Assembly (NCBI GenBank): GCA_003021905.1
Contig: PXPI01000105.1
Coordinates: 1 to 36,220, forward strand
Origin: Cyanobacteria bacterium SW_9_44_58
GTDB lineage: Bacteria > Cyanobacteriota > Cyanobacteriia > Cyanobacteriales > Rubidibacteraceae
Length of the DNA: 36,220 nucleotides
Reading direction: 5' to 3'
Shown here: positions 26,251 through 35,545 of the stretch, in pieces
Numbering within the stretch: the first letter of the stretch is position 1
Layout: each line of letters opens with the position of its first letter
Program-made: the position numbers and the translations under genes
Notes under the pieces: generated by a model
The model's input: only the letters and a program-made list of their open reading frames with translations
What the model was told of the DNA's origin: nothing
The model's database searches: none

Positions 26251-26670
26251 ATGAGATTAACTTACCGCGGTATCAATTATGAACCAGAAATGATGCCTCT
26301 AGAACCCATAAAAGGTGACGTCGCAGGAAAATATCGGGGACAACCTTGGCATTATCATTATCCAAGACATATTCCCCAATTACAACCCAAACTTTGGCTA
26401 CAGTACCGAGGCGTATACTATAGCAAGCGCCCAGTTGTTCAATCGTCTTCTCTGACAGAAATTCCCATTCCGGCAGTAACCTCCCAAGGGGAATTGCCAA
26501 GCCCCCCTTATTTTGCTTCTCAAACGCAACTAAGCGAAGCCGAACAAGCGCATCTCGAAAGCATACGACAGAACTTAGAACATCGTCTCTCTGTAGCAAG
26601 AGAAAAGGGAAATGAGCAGTTAGTTTCCATGTTGGAGAAAGAATATCAAGAACTCGCCATGAATCATTAA
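26251..26670 (+). CDS. DUF4278 protein with two YRG motifs
   Basis: The 139-residue protein opens M-R-L-T-Y-R-G-I-N-Y-E, the DUF4278 hallmark, followed by G-K-Y-R-G-Q-P-W (about 28-35). A second related motif, L-Q-Y-R-G-V-Y-Y, occurs at about 50-57. The remainder is a Pro/Ser linker and a C-terminal helix (A-E-Q-A-H-L-E-S-I-R-Q-N-L-E-H-R-L) likely to be coiled coil. GGAGAA stands 7 bp before the ATG. The family is common in cyanobacteria, often stress-related in expression studies, without a known role. A strong intrinsic terminator follows at 26711. Confidence 0.8.
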   Translation: MRLTYRGINYEPEMMPLEPIKGDVAGKYRGQPWHYHYPRHIPQLQPKLWLQYRGVYYSKRPVVQSSSLTEIPIPAVTSQGELPSPPYFASQTQLSEAEQAHLESIRQNLEHRLSVAREKGNEQLVSMLEKEYQELAMNH

Positions 26671-26710
26671 TAAGTTATCTCGAATTTGCAACAATCAAAT
26701 GCCATTGCCA

Positions 26711-26737
26711 GGGTGCTGAGGGAGGGCACCCTTTTTT
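26711..26737 (+). terminator. Intrinsic terminator of the DUF4278 gene
   Basis: GGGTGC (26711-26716) pairs with GCACCC (26726-26731), with a purine-rich loop between and six T (26732-26737) directly after. This is a canonical rho-independent terminator 40 bp after the stop codon. Confidence 0.85.
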
Positions 26738-26743
26738 CTTTAT

Positions 26744-26784
26744 AAAAAAGCCCCTGCTGCATCGCAACTCACGATGAGCAGAGG
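26744..26784 (-). terminator. Intrinsic terminator of hemL
   Basis: On the minus strand CCTCTGC-CATCG pairs with CGATG-GCAGGGG, with small bulges, followed by C and a run of six T. It lies about 30 bp after the hemL stop. Together with the terminator at 26711 it separates two convergent transcripts. Confidence 0.75.
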
Positions 26785-26811
26785 AAAATTCCCTAACCTA
26801 TACCAGTAGAC

Positions 26812-28113
26812 TTAAAGAGAAGCCATGACTTCATCCGCCGCGTTTAAGGTTTTGTTGATATCTTCATCGGTATGGGCTAACGACATGAAAGCCGCTTCAA
26901 ATTGAGCTGGGGCTAAATAAATGCCGCGCTCTAACATTCCCCGATGATAGCGAGCAAATTTGTCTAAATCAGAAGTTTTAGCGTCTTCAAAGTTGTGCAC
27001 TGAACGGTCAGTAAAGAAGACGCCAAACATGGCGCTAATTTGCCCCATATGGGTGGCATGACCATGTTTATCCGCAATTTCTTTCAAGCCATTGGTGAGT
27101 TTCTTCGTCATCCGGTCTAGTTGTTCGTAAACCCCAGGACGTTGCAGTATTTCTAGGGTTTTTATCCCTGCGGTCATGGCTAAGGGATTACCGGATAAGG
27201 TGCCGGATTGATACATAGGGCCAGCAGGGGCAACCATTTCCATGATATCTTTCCGGGCTCCGAATGCTCCTACAGGCAAGCCGCCACCAATGATTTTACC
27301 TAAGGTCGTGACATCAGGGGTTACGCCAAATTTTTCTTGAGCGCCGCCATAAGCAATGCGGAAGCCAGTCATGACTTCATCAAAAGCAAGCAAGGCGCCA
27401 TATTCTTGCGTAATTTCGCGCAGTCCTTCTAAAAAACCGGCATCAGGAGCAATAAAGCCAGAATTTCCGACCACAGGTTCCACCATTATTCCTGCAATAT
27501 CATTGCCATGTTCTTCAAATAGCTTTTTAACTGCTTCCAGGTCGTTGTAGGGAGCGGCTAAAGTGCTGCTAGTGGCGGATTTGGGAACCCCAGGAGAATC
27601 GGGAAGTCCTAAGGTAGCTACGCCCGAACCGGCTTGCACCAATAACATGTCGGCATGGCCGTGATAGTTGCCCTGAAACTTGACAATTTTATCACGGCCC
27701 GTATAAGCCCGCATCATTCGCAGTGCCGACATACAGGCTTCTGTGCCCGAGTTAACAAAGCGCACCATTTCGATACTGGGAACGGCATTAATGACCATTT
27801 CCGCCAGAATATTTTCTTGAACTGACGGAGTGCCAAAACTGGTGCCTTTTTCTAAAGTTTCGTGAAGGGTTTGAATTACTTCTGGGTGAGCATGACCGCA
27901 AATAGCCGGTCCCCAGGTTCCGACATAGTCAATATATTCATTGCCGTCAATATCCCAAGCGTGAGACCCTTGTACTTTATCGAAAACAATGGGTTGTCCG
28001 CCTACTGAGTTAAACGCCCGAACTGGAGAATTAACCCCACCGGGCATAAGTTGTTTAGCAGTACTAAAAATCTGTTCTGATTGACTTGTATTAAAAGCAG
28101 TTGTTGAGGTCAA
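26812..28113 (-). CDS. hemL: Glutamate-1-semialdehyde 2,1-aminomutase
   Basis: This PLP enzyme converts glutamate 1-semialdehyde to 5-aminolevulinate, the common precursor of haem, bilins and chlorophyll in cyanobacteria. The PLP lysine is Lys273 in T-L-G-K-I-I-G-G-G, the same number as in the well-studied Synechococcus enzyme. Other features are [11 protein letters not shown] near the start, N-S-G-T-E-A (about 121-126), G-N-Y-H-G-H (about 148-153) and [10 protein letters not shown]. Length 433 is typical. An intrinsic terminator follows. The gene is divergent from chlH across 452 bp, which invites shared control of the tetrapyrrole supply. Confidence 0.95.
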   Translation of the reverse strand: MTSTTAFNTSQSEQIFSTAKQLMPGGVNSPVRAFNSVGGQPIVFDKVQGSHAWDIDGNEYIDYVGTWGPAICGHAHPEVIQTLHETLEKGTSFGTPSVQENILAEMVINAVPSIEMVRFVNSGTEACMSALRMMRAYTGRDKIVKFQGNYHGHADMLLVQAGSGVATLGLPDSPGVPKSATSSTLAAPYNDLEAVKKLFEEHGNDIAGIMVEPVVGNSGFIAPDAGFLEGLREITQEYGALLAFDEVMTGFRIAYGGAQEKFGVTPDVTTLGKIIGGGLPVGAFGARKDIMEMVAPAGPMYQSGTLSGNPLAMTAGIKTLEILQRPGVYEQLDRMTKKLTNGLKEIADKHGHATHMGQISAMFGVFFTDRSVHNFEDAKTSDLDKFARYHRGMLERGIYLAPAQFEAAFMSLAHTDEDINKTLNAADEVMASL

Positions 28114-28565
28114 GGTTATTACTCCTTATTTAATGTGTCGTCAAGTTAACCAGTGCCACACCTTGGCCTGGGCAATTTATTATTCTTCACCTACTGTGGC
28201 AAATTTGGCGCTACTTTAACCAAGTTTTATCCTAATGAATCATCTTAGGGGATGTCTTCAGGATAAAGAAAATTTAAGGCACAGGTATGGTTAAAGCTTC
28301 ATCTAACGTTACATATTTGAAGTATATACTTTTTAAAATGTCAAGAAATGTAACAAAATATCACATAATTTTTGTCAAATTATGTCAAATCAGGGTAAAT
28401 TCCTCGATTGAGTGGCAATTTTTTGATACAAAACACAAGTGGGACGGCAAGCAAAGGTCAGTTAAATTATTGTCCCAAATTCCTACATTGCCGGAATTAT
28501 ATTCTAAAGCCGGCTTTGATTGGTTCGTCCTAAGAAGTCATTGCTGATGGAAGGAGAAATTGTGA
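28114..28565. promoter_or_regulatory. Divergent hemL-chlH regulatory region
   Basis: This is a 452-bp, AT-rich region between two tetrapyrrole genes. A possible chlH promoter is TTGTCA (28372-28377), a 17-bp spacer and GTAAAT (28395-28400). Nearby, TGTCAAAT-like words recur (about 28371-28390), which could be an operator. The remaining 165 bp before chlH form a leader ending in AAGGAG about 10 bp before the ATG. An 86-codon frame within (28287-28547) lacks family features and is not annotated. Shared light or iron control is plausible but not shown. Confidence 0.45.
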
Positions 28566-31500
28566 ATGTTCACTCAAGTCAAGTCCACCATTCGCCACAT
28601 TCAACCGGAAAAATTAAACAATCGTTCTCTTGTTAAGGTGGTCTATGTTGTGCTTGAGCCTCAGTATCAAAGCGCTCTCTCAGCTGCAGTCCGCTCAATT
28701 AATGCCAATAACCCTAATATCGCTATTGAGATCAGCGGTTATTTAATTGAAGAGCTGCGCGATGAAGATAATTATGAAGCGTTTAAAAATGATGTGGCTC
28801 AAGCCAACCTGTTTATTGGCTCGTTAATTTTCATTGAAGATTTAGCAGAGAAAGTGGTTGCAGCGGTAGAACCCTATCGCGACAATCTGGATGCGGCGAT
28901 TGTATTTCCTTCAATGCCCCAAGTGATGCGTCTCAATAAATTGGGAAGTTTTTCAATGGCGCAATTGGGGCAAAGCAAAAATGCAATTTCGCAGTTTATG
29001 AAAAAACGCAAGGAAAAGCAAGGGGCATCTTTCCAAGATGGGATGTTAAAACTCTTGCAAACCTTGCCGAAAGTTTTAAAATATCTCCCTTTAGACAAAG
29101 CCCAAGATGCTCGCAACTTCATGTTGTCCTTCCAGTATTGGCTAGGGGGTTCTCCAGATAACTTGGAAAACTTCCTGCTAATGCTGAGTGAGAAATACAT
29201 CCTCGAAAAAGAGCAAACCGAACAACTCAACTACTCAGAACCGGTAGTCTATCCCGATACCGGGATTTGGCATCCCCTTGCCCCGAAAATGTTTGAGGAT
29301 GTCAAGGAGTACCTGAATTGGTATAACAGCCGGAGTGATATTAAAGACGATTTAAAAGACCCCTTAACCCCATGTATTGGTCTTGTTTTACAACGGACTC
29401 ATCTGATTACCGGCGATGATGCCCATTATGTCGCCGTGGTTTCTGAACTGGAAGCCATGGGCGCGCGAGTAATTCCCATATTCTCCGGCGGACTGGACTT
29501 TTCCAAACCGGTAGATGAGTTTTTCTGGGATACTGCTGCCGAAGGGGTAGAAGCGTTGCCCATTGTTGATACCGTCGTTTCCTTAACCGGCTTTGCCTTA
29601 GTAGGCGGTCCCGCTAGACAAGATCATCCCAAAGCCATTGAATCCCTAAAACGCTTAAATCGTCCCTACATGGTCGCCTTGCCTCTGGTCTTCCAAACCA
29701 CCGAAGAATGGGAAGACAGCGATTTAGGCCTGCATCCGGTACAAGTGGCGTTGCAAATTGCCATTCCGGAACTGGATGGCGGCATTGAACCGATTATTGT
29801 CTCTGGGCGAGATGGTGCTACCGGACGCGCGATCGCGCTCCAGGATCGTGTGGAAACCATTGCCCAACGGGCGATGAAATGGGCCAAACTCCGCAGTAAA
29901 CCCAAGCTGGATAAGAAAATTGCCATTACCGTCTTTAGCTTCCCCCCTGACAAAGGCAACGTGGGAACGGCTGCTTATCTGGATGTCTTCAGCAGCATCT
30001 ACGAAGTCTTACAGGCGCTGCGCAACAATGGCTACGATGTGGAAAAATTGCCGGAATCGCCGGAAAAACTTATGGAACTGGTTTTGCATGATGCTCAAGC
30101 CCAGTATGCCAGTCCTGAGTTAAATATTGCCTATCGGATGCCGGTTTCCGAATACGAAGAACTCACCCCCTACTCTGAAAATCTTCATGAAAACTGGGGT
30201 CCGCCGCCAGGAGAACTCAATAGCGACGGCGAAAACTTACTCATCTACGGTAAGCACTTTGGCAACGTCTTCATTGGCGTGCAACCCACCTTCGGCTATG
30301 AAGGCGACCCCATGCGTCTGCTGTTTTCCCGGTCTGCTTCTCCCCACCATGGCTTTGCCGCCTACTATACCTATTTAGAAAAAGTCTGGGGGGCAGATGC
30401 CGTATTACACTTTGGCACCCACGGTTCTTTAGAGTTCATGCCCGGAAAACAAATGGGCATGTCTGGCGACTGCTATCCCGACAGTCTCATCGGCAGCATT
30501 CCCAACCTCTACTACTACGCGGCCAATAACCCCAGCGAAGCCACCATTGCGAAACGCCGCAGTTATGCTGAAACTATTTCCTACCTTACCCCGCCAGCAG
30601 AAAACGCCGGACTTTATAAGGGGTTAGAGGAACTGCAAAACCTGATTGGGTCTTACCAAAACCTGAAAGATAACGGCCGCGCAACCCAAATCGTAAATAG
30701 CATCATGGATCAAGCCCGGTTGGTGAACCTCGATAAAGATGTCGCCATCCCGGATAAAGATGCCAGCGAAATGGACCAAGAAGAGCGCGATCAGCTGGTT
30801 GGGTTGCTCTACAAAGAACTGATGGACATTTCCTCTCGGCTGCTTCCTTGCGGCTTGCACGTGGTTGGCAAACCCCCAACCTCTGAAGAAGCTATTGCGA
30901 CCTTGGTGAACATTGCCTCCCTGGATCGCGAAGAAGAAGAAATTCAGGGACTGCCCCGGACCATTGCCGAAAGTATCGGACGGGATATTGACGAAATTTA
31001 CCGCAACAATAACAAAGGCGTTTTAGCCGACGTCCAACTGTTGCAAGATATTAATCGGGGCGTACAAGATGCAGTAGCGGCCTTAGTGAGAACCCAAGCC
31101 GATGCCAACGGACGGGTTTCTCAAGTTTCCAAACTCAACTTCTTCAACATGGGTAAAAAAGAACCTTGGGTCCAAGCTTTGCATGATTTTGGCTATACCA
31201 AGGTTGATCGGGAGAAAATGAAGCCCTTGTTTGAGTATCTGGAGTACTGCTTAGAACAAGTGGTTGCCGATAATGAACTCGGTGCCTTGTTACGGGGATT
31301 GGAAGGGGAATATATTATGCCCGGACCGGGCGGCGACCCCATTCGCAACCCTAATGTGTTACCCACTGGCAAAAACATTCATGCCCTGGATCCCCAAGCA
31401 ATTCCCACAACCGCAGCAGTTAAGTCCGCAGAATTAGTAGTTGACCAACTCCTGGATCGCCACCGCGCCGAAAATGGCGGCGAATTGCCCGAAACCATTG

Positions 31501-32555
31501 CTTCGGTGCTTTGGGGAACCGATAACATTAAGACTTACGGCGAATCTCTGGCGCAAATTCTTTGTCTAATTGGCGCCAAACCGGTTCCCGACTCCTTGGG
31601 ACGGGTCAACAAGGTAAACTTAATTCCCCTAGAAGAACTGGGCCGTCCTCGTATTGATGTGGTCGTTACCTGTTCCGGTGTATTCCGCGACTTGTTTATT
31701 AACCAAATGTCTTTGTTAGACCAGGCAGTGAAAATGGCAGCGGAAGCTGACGAACCGGAAGAATGGAACTTTGTCCGGAAACACGCCAAACAGCAAGCTG
31801 AAGAAAACGGCATTAATCTCCGTCAAGCAGCGACCCGCATCTTCTCCAATGCTTCGGGATCCTATGCCTCCAACGTCAACTTAGCAGTGGAAAATAGTTC
31901 TTGGGAAGATGAGTCTGAGTTGCGGGAAATGTTCCTCAAGCGGAAATCATTTGCCTTTGATTCCGATAATCCCGGCATTATGAAAGAAAATCGGAATATC
32001 TTTGAATCTTCCCTGAAAACCGCTGATGTCACCTATCAAAACTTAGACTCCTCTGAAATCAGTCTCAGCGACGTATCCCACTATTTCGACTCTGATCCCA
32101 CCAAAGTGGTTAGCGATCTTCGTCAAGATGGGAAAAAACCGGCTTCTTACATTGCCGATACGACAACAGCCAACGCCCAAGTGCGCAGCCTCTCGGAAAC
32201 CGTGCGTTTAGATGCCCGGACGAAGATGCTGAACCCGAAATGGTATGAAGGAATGCTGAGTCACGGTTATGAAGGGGTCCGCGAGTTGTCCAAGCGTCTA
32301 GTTAATACCATAGGCTGGAGTGCTACCGCTGGCGCTGTGGATAACTGGGTCTATGAAGACGCCAACGACACCTTCATCAAAGATAAAGAAATGCAGGAAC
32401 GGTTGATGAACCTGAATCCCAATTCCTTCCGCAAAATGGTGACCACCCTGTTGGAAGCCAACGGACGCGGTTATTGGGAAACCAGCGAAGAAAACCTGGA
32501 ACGGTTGCGTGAACTTTACCAAGAAGCAGAAGACCGCATTGAAGGAATTGAATAG
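28566..32555 (+). CDS. chlH: Magnesium chelatase subunit H
   Basis: ChlH is the large porphyrin-binding subunit that, with ChlI and ChlD and ATP, inserts Mg into protoporphyrin IX, the first step of the chlorophyll branch. The 1329 residues match the usual cyanobacterial size of about 1330. The N-terminal part starts I-R-H-I-Q-P-E-K-L. The CobN/Mg-chelatase core has [16 protein letters not shown] (about 616-631) and the later G-L-H-V-V-G-K-P-P and [19 protein letters not shown] motifs. The ATG at 28566 has AAGGAG upstream. A HIP1 site lies just past the stop, and a UUCG-capped hairpin follows. Confidence 0.96.
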   Translation: MFTQVKSTIRHIQPEKLNNRSLVKVVYVVLEPQYQSALSAAVRSINANNPNIAIEISGYLIEELRDEDNYEAFKNDVAQANLFIGSLIFIEDLAEKVVAAVEPYRDNLDAAIVFPSMPQVMRLNKLGSFSMAQLGQSKNAISQFMKKRKEKQGASFQDGMLKLLQTLPKVLKYLPLDKAQDARNFMLSFQYWLGGSPDNLENFLLMLSEKYILEKEQTEQLNYSEPVVYPDTGIWHPLAPKMFEDVKEYLNWYNSRSDIKDDLKDPLTPCIGLVLQRTHLITGDDAHYVAVVSELEAMGARVIPIFSGGLDFSKPVDEFFWDTAAEGVEALPIVDTVVSLTGFALVGGPARQDHPKAIESLKRLNRPYMVALPLVFQTTEEWEDSDLGLHPVQVALQIAIPELDGGIEPIIVSGRDGATGRAIALQDRVETIAQRAMKWAKLRSKPKLDKKIAITVFSFPPDKGNVGTAAYLDVFSSIYEVLQALRNNGYDVEKLPESPEKLMELVLHDAQAQYASPELNIAYRMPVSEYEELTPYSENLHENWGPPPGELNSDGENLLIYGKHFGNVFIGVQPTFGYEGDPMRLLFSRSASPHHGFAAYYTYLEKVWGADAVLHFGTHGSLEFMPGKQMGMSGDCYPDSLIGSIPNLYYYAANNPSEATIAKRRSYAETISYLTPPAENAGLYKGLEELQNLIGSYQNLKDNGRATQIVNSIMDQARLVNLDKDVAIPDKDASEMDQEERDQLVGLLYKELMDISSRLLPCGLHVVGKPPTSEEAIATLVNIASLDREEEEIQGLPRTIAESIGRDIDEIYRNNNKGVLADVQLLQDINRGVQDAVAALVRTQADANGRVSQVSKLNFFNMGKKEPWVQALHDFGYTKVDREKMKPLFEYLEYCLEQVVADNELGALLRGLEGEYIMPGPGGDPIRNPNVLPTGKNIHALDPQAIPTTAAVKSAELVVDQLLDRHRAENGGELPETIASVLWGTDNIKTYGESLAQILCLIGAKPVPDSLGRVNKVNLIPLEELGRPRIDVVVTCSGVFRDLFINQMSLLDQAVKMAAEADEPEEWNFVRKHAKQQAEENGINLRQAATRIFSNASGSYASNVNLAVENSSWEDESELREMFLKRKSFAFDSDNPGIMKENRNIFESSLKTADVTYQNLDSSEISLSDVSHYFDSDPTKVVSDLRQDGKKPASYIADTTTANAQVRSLSETVRLDARTKMLNPKWYEGMLSHGYEGVRELSKRLVNTIGWSATAGAVDNWVYEDANDTFIKDKEMQERLMNLNPNSFRKMVTTLLEANGRGYWETSEENLERLRELYQEAEDRIEGIE

Positions 32556-32587
32556 CGCGATCGCGTGACATAATTTCTATTTTCTCA

Positions 32588-32615
32588 GTAGGGATGTTCT
32601 TCGGAATATCCCTAC
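32588..32615 (+). terminator. UUCG-capped hairpin after chlH
   Basis: GTAGGGATGTT pairs with AATATCCCTAC around C-TTCG-G, an 11-12-bp stem with a very stable tetraloop, about 30 bp after the chlH stop. The following sequence is AATTCT rather than a T tract. It probably marks the 3' end of the chlH transcript. Confidence 0.6.
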
Positions 32616-32723
32616 AATTCTATGAGTGCGCGCTGCTCTTCCGTCTTTATCAATTTCGGGAAAAGTTTAGCCATTCATTCGTTGCAGTTTTGATGGCTTC
32701 CAACTTTAGTGTTCGGAAAAAAT

Positions 32724-32845
32724 TATAGCAATTCTCACTCTAATGAGATACGCTCTGAACTGAACCAATTAAGTAATTAAATTTTGTCATAAGCCTTAAT
32801 CAGTCAATGTTGCTACTGTAGCTCGTGAGTTTAAGAACTGCTATA
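32724..32845. mobile_element. 122-bp MITE with IS630-type ends
   Basis: The element begins TATAGCAATTCTCACTC and ends in AAGAACTGCTATA. The ends are imperfect inverted repeats (TATAGCAATTCT against TATAGCAGTTCT, then related sequence to about 30 bases) with TA at both boundaries. It has no coding frame. Its right 40 bases match 31 of 40 bases of the transposase-side end of the IS at 79-118. It therefore looks like a non-autonomous relative mobilised by that IS630-type family. It sits between the chlH hairpin and the molybdate transporter gene. Confidence 0.75.
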
Positions 32846-32916
32846 TTATGAGAAGTTGTGTCTCACGAGGAAAATAATTGTATTGGAAAGAAACAATGGT
32901 AATTCTTTATGTTTCA

Positions 32917-34089
32917 TTAATTCCGAGTTGGTAATAAATTAGATAAAACCCCGAGGGGAATTTTGTAATCAAAATAATGAAGTATAACTCCCACCAAAAG
33001 CCCCAAAGCAAAACCATAAGGCAAACTTGCCCCTAGTAAACCAACAATAATAATAATGGAAAAATCTTTTTGGAGATGGGCGGTATCACGAATTAAAGCC
33101 ACTAGGGCAACAGCTTTAAATAATAAGAGAACGCCAAGAATCGGAAGCGGAAAAACCTTGGCTAATAAGTCAAAACCACTTCCAAAAAATAAACCCATCC
33201 CTAGCAGCAAAATTCCATAAATAATAACTGACCCTCCTGTTCTCGCGCCAAACACAAAATGTCCTGCAATGCCGCCTGAACCATGACAAGTGGGCATTCC
33301 ACCAAACCATGGATTGATCAGATTCATCACCGCATACGTGAAACCAATCTTGCGAATAGTGACAGATTGATGGGGAAAATAATCCTGCACTAATTGTCGA
33401 GTTGCCAAAACTGAGTTGCCAAGGGAAAGGGGGATTTGCGGTAAGGTCAACACAATGAAACCTGTTTGGATATCTGTTAACGTTGGAACATGCCAACTTG
33501 GAAGTTGAACCCCAAACTGATTTACCAATTCTGTGGTATCGACTTGGAAAAATACGGCATAGCCCACTCCCATAGCAATAATTGGGAGTGCTGCCGGCAA
33601 TCGCCGATTTCCAATTAAAATGACTGCAATGATAAACGCGATCGCGGCTAGCCCGTAACCAGTGATACCATCGGTTTGAACAAAATCCCCAAGGGCTACT
33701 GAAGCCAGTTTTAAGCCTAGCCCAAATTGAATGCCGCGCACCACCGATTTGGGAATCTTTTTTGCCAGCCACTCCAGAGAACCAGTAAATGTCAACAATA
33801 GCATAATAATGCCAATAGCGAGTCCGGCACCATGAAGGGTTGCTGCTGTTAATTTTTGAGAAATCACAATGGTTGCCATTGCCTTTAGGGGTTGCACTGG
33901 CATCGGAAAAGGGTAGAGTAGCCCACTCAGGATTTGCATTCCCCCAAACATGACTAATAAATTTGTTCCATTTAGGTTGGCAACGTTGGCGACGCTAATT
34001 AGCAGCGGTAGATCCGCACCAATGTCTCCAAATGCCCCCGAAAACTCGTTGCGATCCCACCGAAAGCGACTTTTCAAGATCTTCAACAT
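32917..34089 (-). CDS. MOT1-type molybdate (or sulfate) transporter
   Basis: This 390-residue polytopic membrane protein has about ten helices and belongs to the MOT1 family, related to SulP sulfate carriers but lacking the STAS domain. The best marker is N-P-W-F-G-G-M-P-T-C-H-G-S-G-G-I-A-G-H (about 263-281). The start shows G-A-F-G-D-I-G-A-D-L-P-L and P-M-P-V-Q-P-L-K-A-M-A, both family motifs. Plant and algal MOT1 take up molybdate with high affinity. Here molybdate is the likeliest substrate, sulfate the alternative. GGAGGAG stands 8 bp before the ATG. Its upstream region carries an IS200/IS605-type remnant, so its original promoter may have been displaced. Confidence 0.82.
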   Translation of the reverse strand: MLKILKSRFRWDRNEFSGAFGDIGADLPLLISVANVANLNGTNLLVMFGGMQILSGLLYPFPMPVQPLKAMATIVISQKLTAATLHGAGLAIGIIMLLLTFTGSLEWLAKKIPKSVVRGIQFGLGLKLASVALGDFVQTDGITGYGLAAIAFIIAVILIGNRRLPAALPIIAMGVGYAVFFQVDTTELVNQFGVQLPSWHVPTLTDIQTGFIVLTLPQIPLSLGNSVLATRQLVQDYFPHQSVTIRKIGFTYAVMNLINPWFGGMPTCHGSGGIAGHFVFGARTGGSVIIYGILLLGMGLFFGSGFDLLAKVFPLPILGVLLLFKAVALVALIRDTAHLQKDFSIIIIVGLLGASLPYGFALGLLVGVILHYFDYKIPLGVLSNLLPTRN

Positions 34090-34101
34090 TATATTCTCCT
34101 C

Positions 34102-34210
34102 CCTAAAGGGGATGTAAGACGGACAGGAAAGACTTCGGTCTTGCTGGACGCTATGCCCAATGAAAAGGGAAGCTTCCGTCAGAATCTCTGATTTGACGGG
34201 AGTAGTTCAC
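34102..34210 (+). mobile_element. Remnant of an IS200/IS605-type (tnpB) element, right end
   Basis: On the plus strand a short open stretch (34102-34191) reads P-K-G-D-V-R-R-T-G-K...A-M-P-N-E-K-G-S-F and stops, like the tail of a TnpB protein. It is followed by the hairpin CTTCCGTCA (34172-34180) with TGACGGGAG (34194-34202) and then TAGTTCAC (34203-34210), a typical cyanobacterial IS200/IS605 right end. The rest of tnpB is missing, as the molybdate transporter gene begins (in reverse) at 34089. In active elements this segment forms the 3' part of the guide (omega) RNA. The match is from pattern memory, so confidence is moderate. Confidence 0.55.
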
Positions 34211-34216
34211 ACTAAC

Positions 34217-34267
34217 AACAACCCAGTCCGTAAGATAACCAACTGTCATCCTACCCACTGGGTTGTT
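34217..34267 (-). terminator. Long inverted repeat after ho1
   Basis: AACAACCCAGT (34217-34227) and ACTGGGTTGTT (34257-34267) are a perfect 11-bp inverted repeat with a 29-base loop, about 33 bp downstream of the ho1 stop. The minus-strand 3' side has GTTGTTGTT rather than a clean T run. It could end the ho1 transcript or be a further mobile-element end beside the IS200/IS605 remnant. Confidence 0.5.
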
Positions 34268-34300
34268 AAAAGTAGAGAATTGGCTCAACCGAAATACTAA

Positions 34301-35041
34301 TTAATTCGTAGATTCGGCTGTGGCAAATTCTTCGTTTTTATTCTTATTCTTACGAGAACGATTGCGACGAGTGAGGCTATTGAATAGCATTGTACCAATG
34401 CCTTTAATGAGATTGCCTTCGAGTTCTTTAAACAGCTTCATGTTCAACCCAAAGGCATCATTGGCTTCATCCACAATGCGATCGGCGGTGGTTTGATCAA
34501 TGGGTAAGCTATTCAGCGCGGCGCGATACTTATCTTTGAATGCTTTCTCGTCAGAGATTTGATCAAACTCATAGAAGGAGGTACCTTCTCCCTCTTCTAG
34601 ATTCATGGCACGTTGGGCAATGCCTTTAAGGATTTGCCCCCCAGATAAATCTCCTAAATAGCGGGTATAGGAGTGCGCAACTAATAATTCGGGAAATTCG
34701 GCAGACACTTCTCGAATGCGGTTAATGTAAGCTTCACCGGCAGCAGAAGGCGCTACTGTTTCTCGCCAATTTTTGCCAAAGTAGTATTCTAAGTCTTCTT
34801 CTAAACTTTCTTTACGATTCAACTCTGGAAAATAAATTTTCGAGACAATGGGATCTTCGGTGTGTTTCGCCATCTCTTCTTCCATTGCCGAATAGACAAA
34901 GTAAAGATTGGCGACTAAATTCCGATAGGAGTTCTTTTCTACAACTCCTTTCAAGAAACACTTGACGAAACCGACATTTTCTGCCATCGTATGGGACTTT
35001 TTCGTCCCTTCCTTTAGCATGGTAGCTAGTTCTATGCTCAT
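34301..35041 (-). CDS. ho1: Heme oxygenase 1
   Basis: This enzyme opens haem to biliverdin IX-alpha, CO and iron using reduced ferredoxin. It begins the pathway to phycobilin pigments and phytochrome chromophores. The proximal haem ligand is His17 (K-K-S-H-T-M-A-E). The distal helix has Y-L-G-D-L-S-G-G-Q-I-L-K, conserved in all family members. The core ends near residue 225. The tail is short and strongly basic then acidic (R-R-N-R-S-R-K-N-K-N-K), with no membrane anchor. Length 246 is normal for cyanobacterial HO1. With hemL and chlH in the same window, three tetrapyrrole steps are close, though not in one operon. Confidence 0.95.
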   Translation of the reverse strand: MSIELATMLKEGTKKSHTMAENVGFVKCFLKGVVEKNSYRNLVANLYFVYSAMEEEMAKHTEDPIVSKIYFPELNRKESLEEDLEYYFGKNWRETVAPSAAGEAYINRIREVSAEFPELLVAHSYTRYLGDLSGGQILKGIAQRAMNLEEGEGTSFYEFDQISDEKAFKDKYRAALNSLPIDQTTADRIVDEANDAFGLNMKLFKELEGNLIKGIGTMLFNSLTRRNRSRKNKNKNEEFATAESTN

Positions 35042-35225
35042 ATTTAAAGTTGCTTTGCTTCCGTAAACGACAAGATTACTTTAGTTTTAGCGTTTCTAAA
35101 AGTCTTAAAAAGGGCTTAATTAAAATAACGTAATCTAAAATGAAGATACTTTTCATTAAGAATGTTTAAGGAAAAGAAAATCTCATCCAGCTTAACAGTT
35201 TACCAAATGTGAGAGACAACCCTTT

Positions 35226-35540
35226 TTAGCTGACAACTTGCGATCCCGCAAGGAGTAAAACAACGACACCAAAAATAATCATTAACCCTGCAGGCATAAA
35301 TTTTCTCGTTTTCCAGAGACGTACCAGAAAAACAACCACTAGCACGGCACTGACAATTGTTGCTAGGGAAAGTCCCCAGCTTTGGCCCAAAAAGCCCACT
35401 ATTCCACCAATTAACAAAAGAATCCCACTAATTGTTCCGGAAATTAAAGAAACTTTACTTTTAGCAGTTTTATACCCAATAATTCCGCCAATGAGTGCTA
35501 AGACTCCATATAAAATGACAGCAATCTTTGCTAACACCAT
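35226..35540 (-). CDS. TMEM14 (FAX-type) small membrane protein
   Basis: From the ATG at 35538-35540 this is a 104-residue protein with four hydrophobic helices rich in Gly. It fits the TMEM14 family, whose plant relatives (FAX) export fatty acids from plastids. Markers are L-Y-G-V-L-A-L-I-G-G-I-I-G-Y-K-T-A-K-S-K-V-S-L-I-S-G and R-L-W-K-T-R-K-F-M-P-A-G-L-M-I-I-F-G. AAGGAG about 11 bases upstream supports this start over the longer frame to 35573, which would overlap radC. It is separated from radC by 5 bp. A lipid-transport role is inferred from plants only. Confidence 0.85.
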   Translation of the reverse strand: MVLAKIAVILYGVLALIGGIIGYKTAKSKVSLISGTISGILLLIGGIVGFLGQSWGLSLATIVSAVLVVVFLVRLWKTRKFMPAGLMIIFGVVVLLLAGSQVVS

Positions 35541-35545
35541 TATTG

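Larger units (their letters stand above)
832..33645. repeat. HIP1 octamer sites (GCGATCGC), 21 exact copies
   Basis: Exact copies start at 832, 1883, 2430, 4823, 5139, 5931, 6716, 7001, 7217, 13980, 14841, 16191, 18299, 18636, 19384, 19747, 20508, 23379, 29829, 32557 and 33638. HIP1 is a hallmark of many cyanobacterial genomes. The sites lie mostly inside genes. Gaps include the restriction-modification block (20968-22837), consistent with recent arrival of that block, but also gaps in native genes (for example 7225-13979), so absence alone is weak evidence. Confidence 0.9.

Noticed and set aside
28287..28547. 86-codon open frame upstream of chlH
   Set aside because: It has no family features, lies wholly in the AT-rich divergent region where promoters are expected, and has no clear ribosome-binding site.
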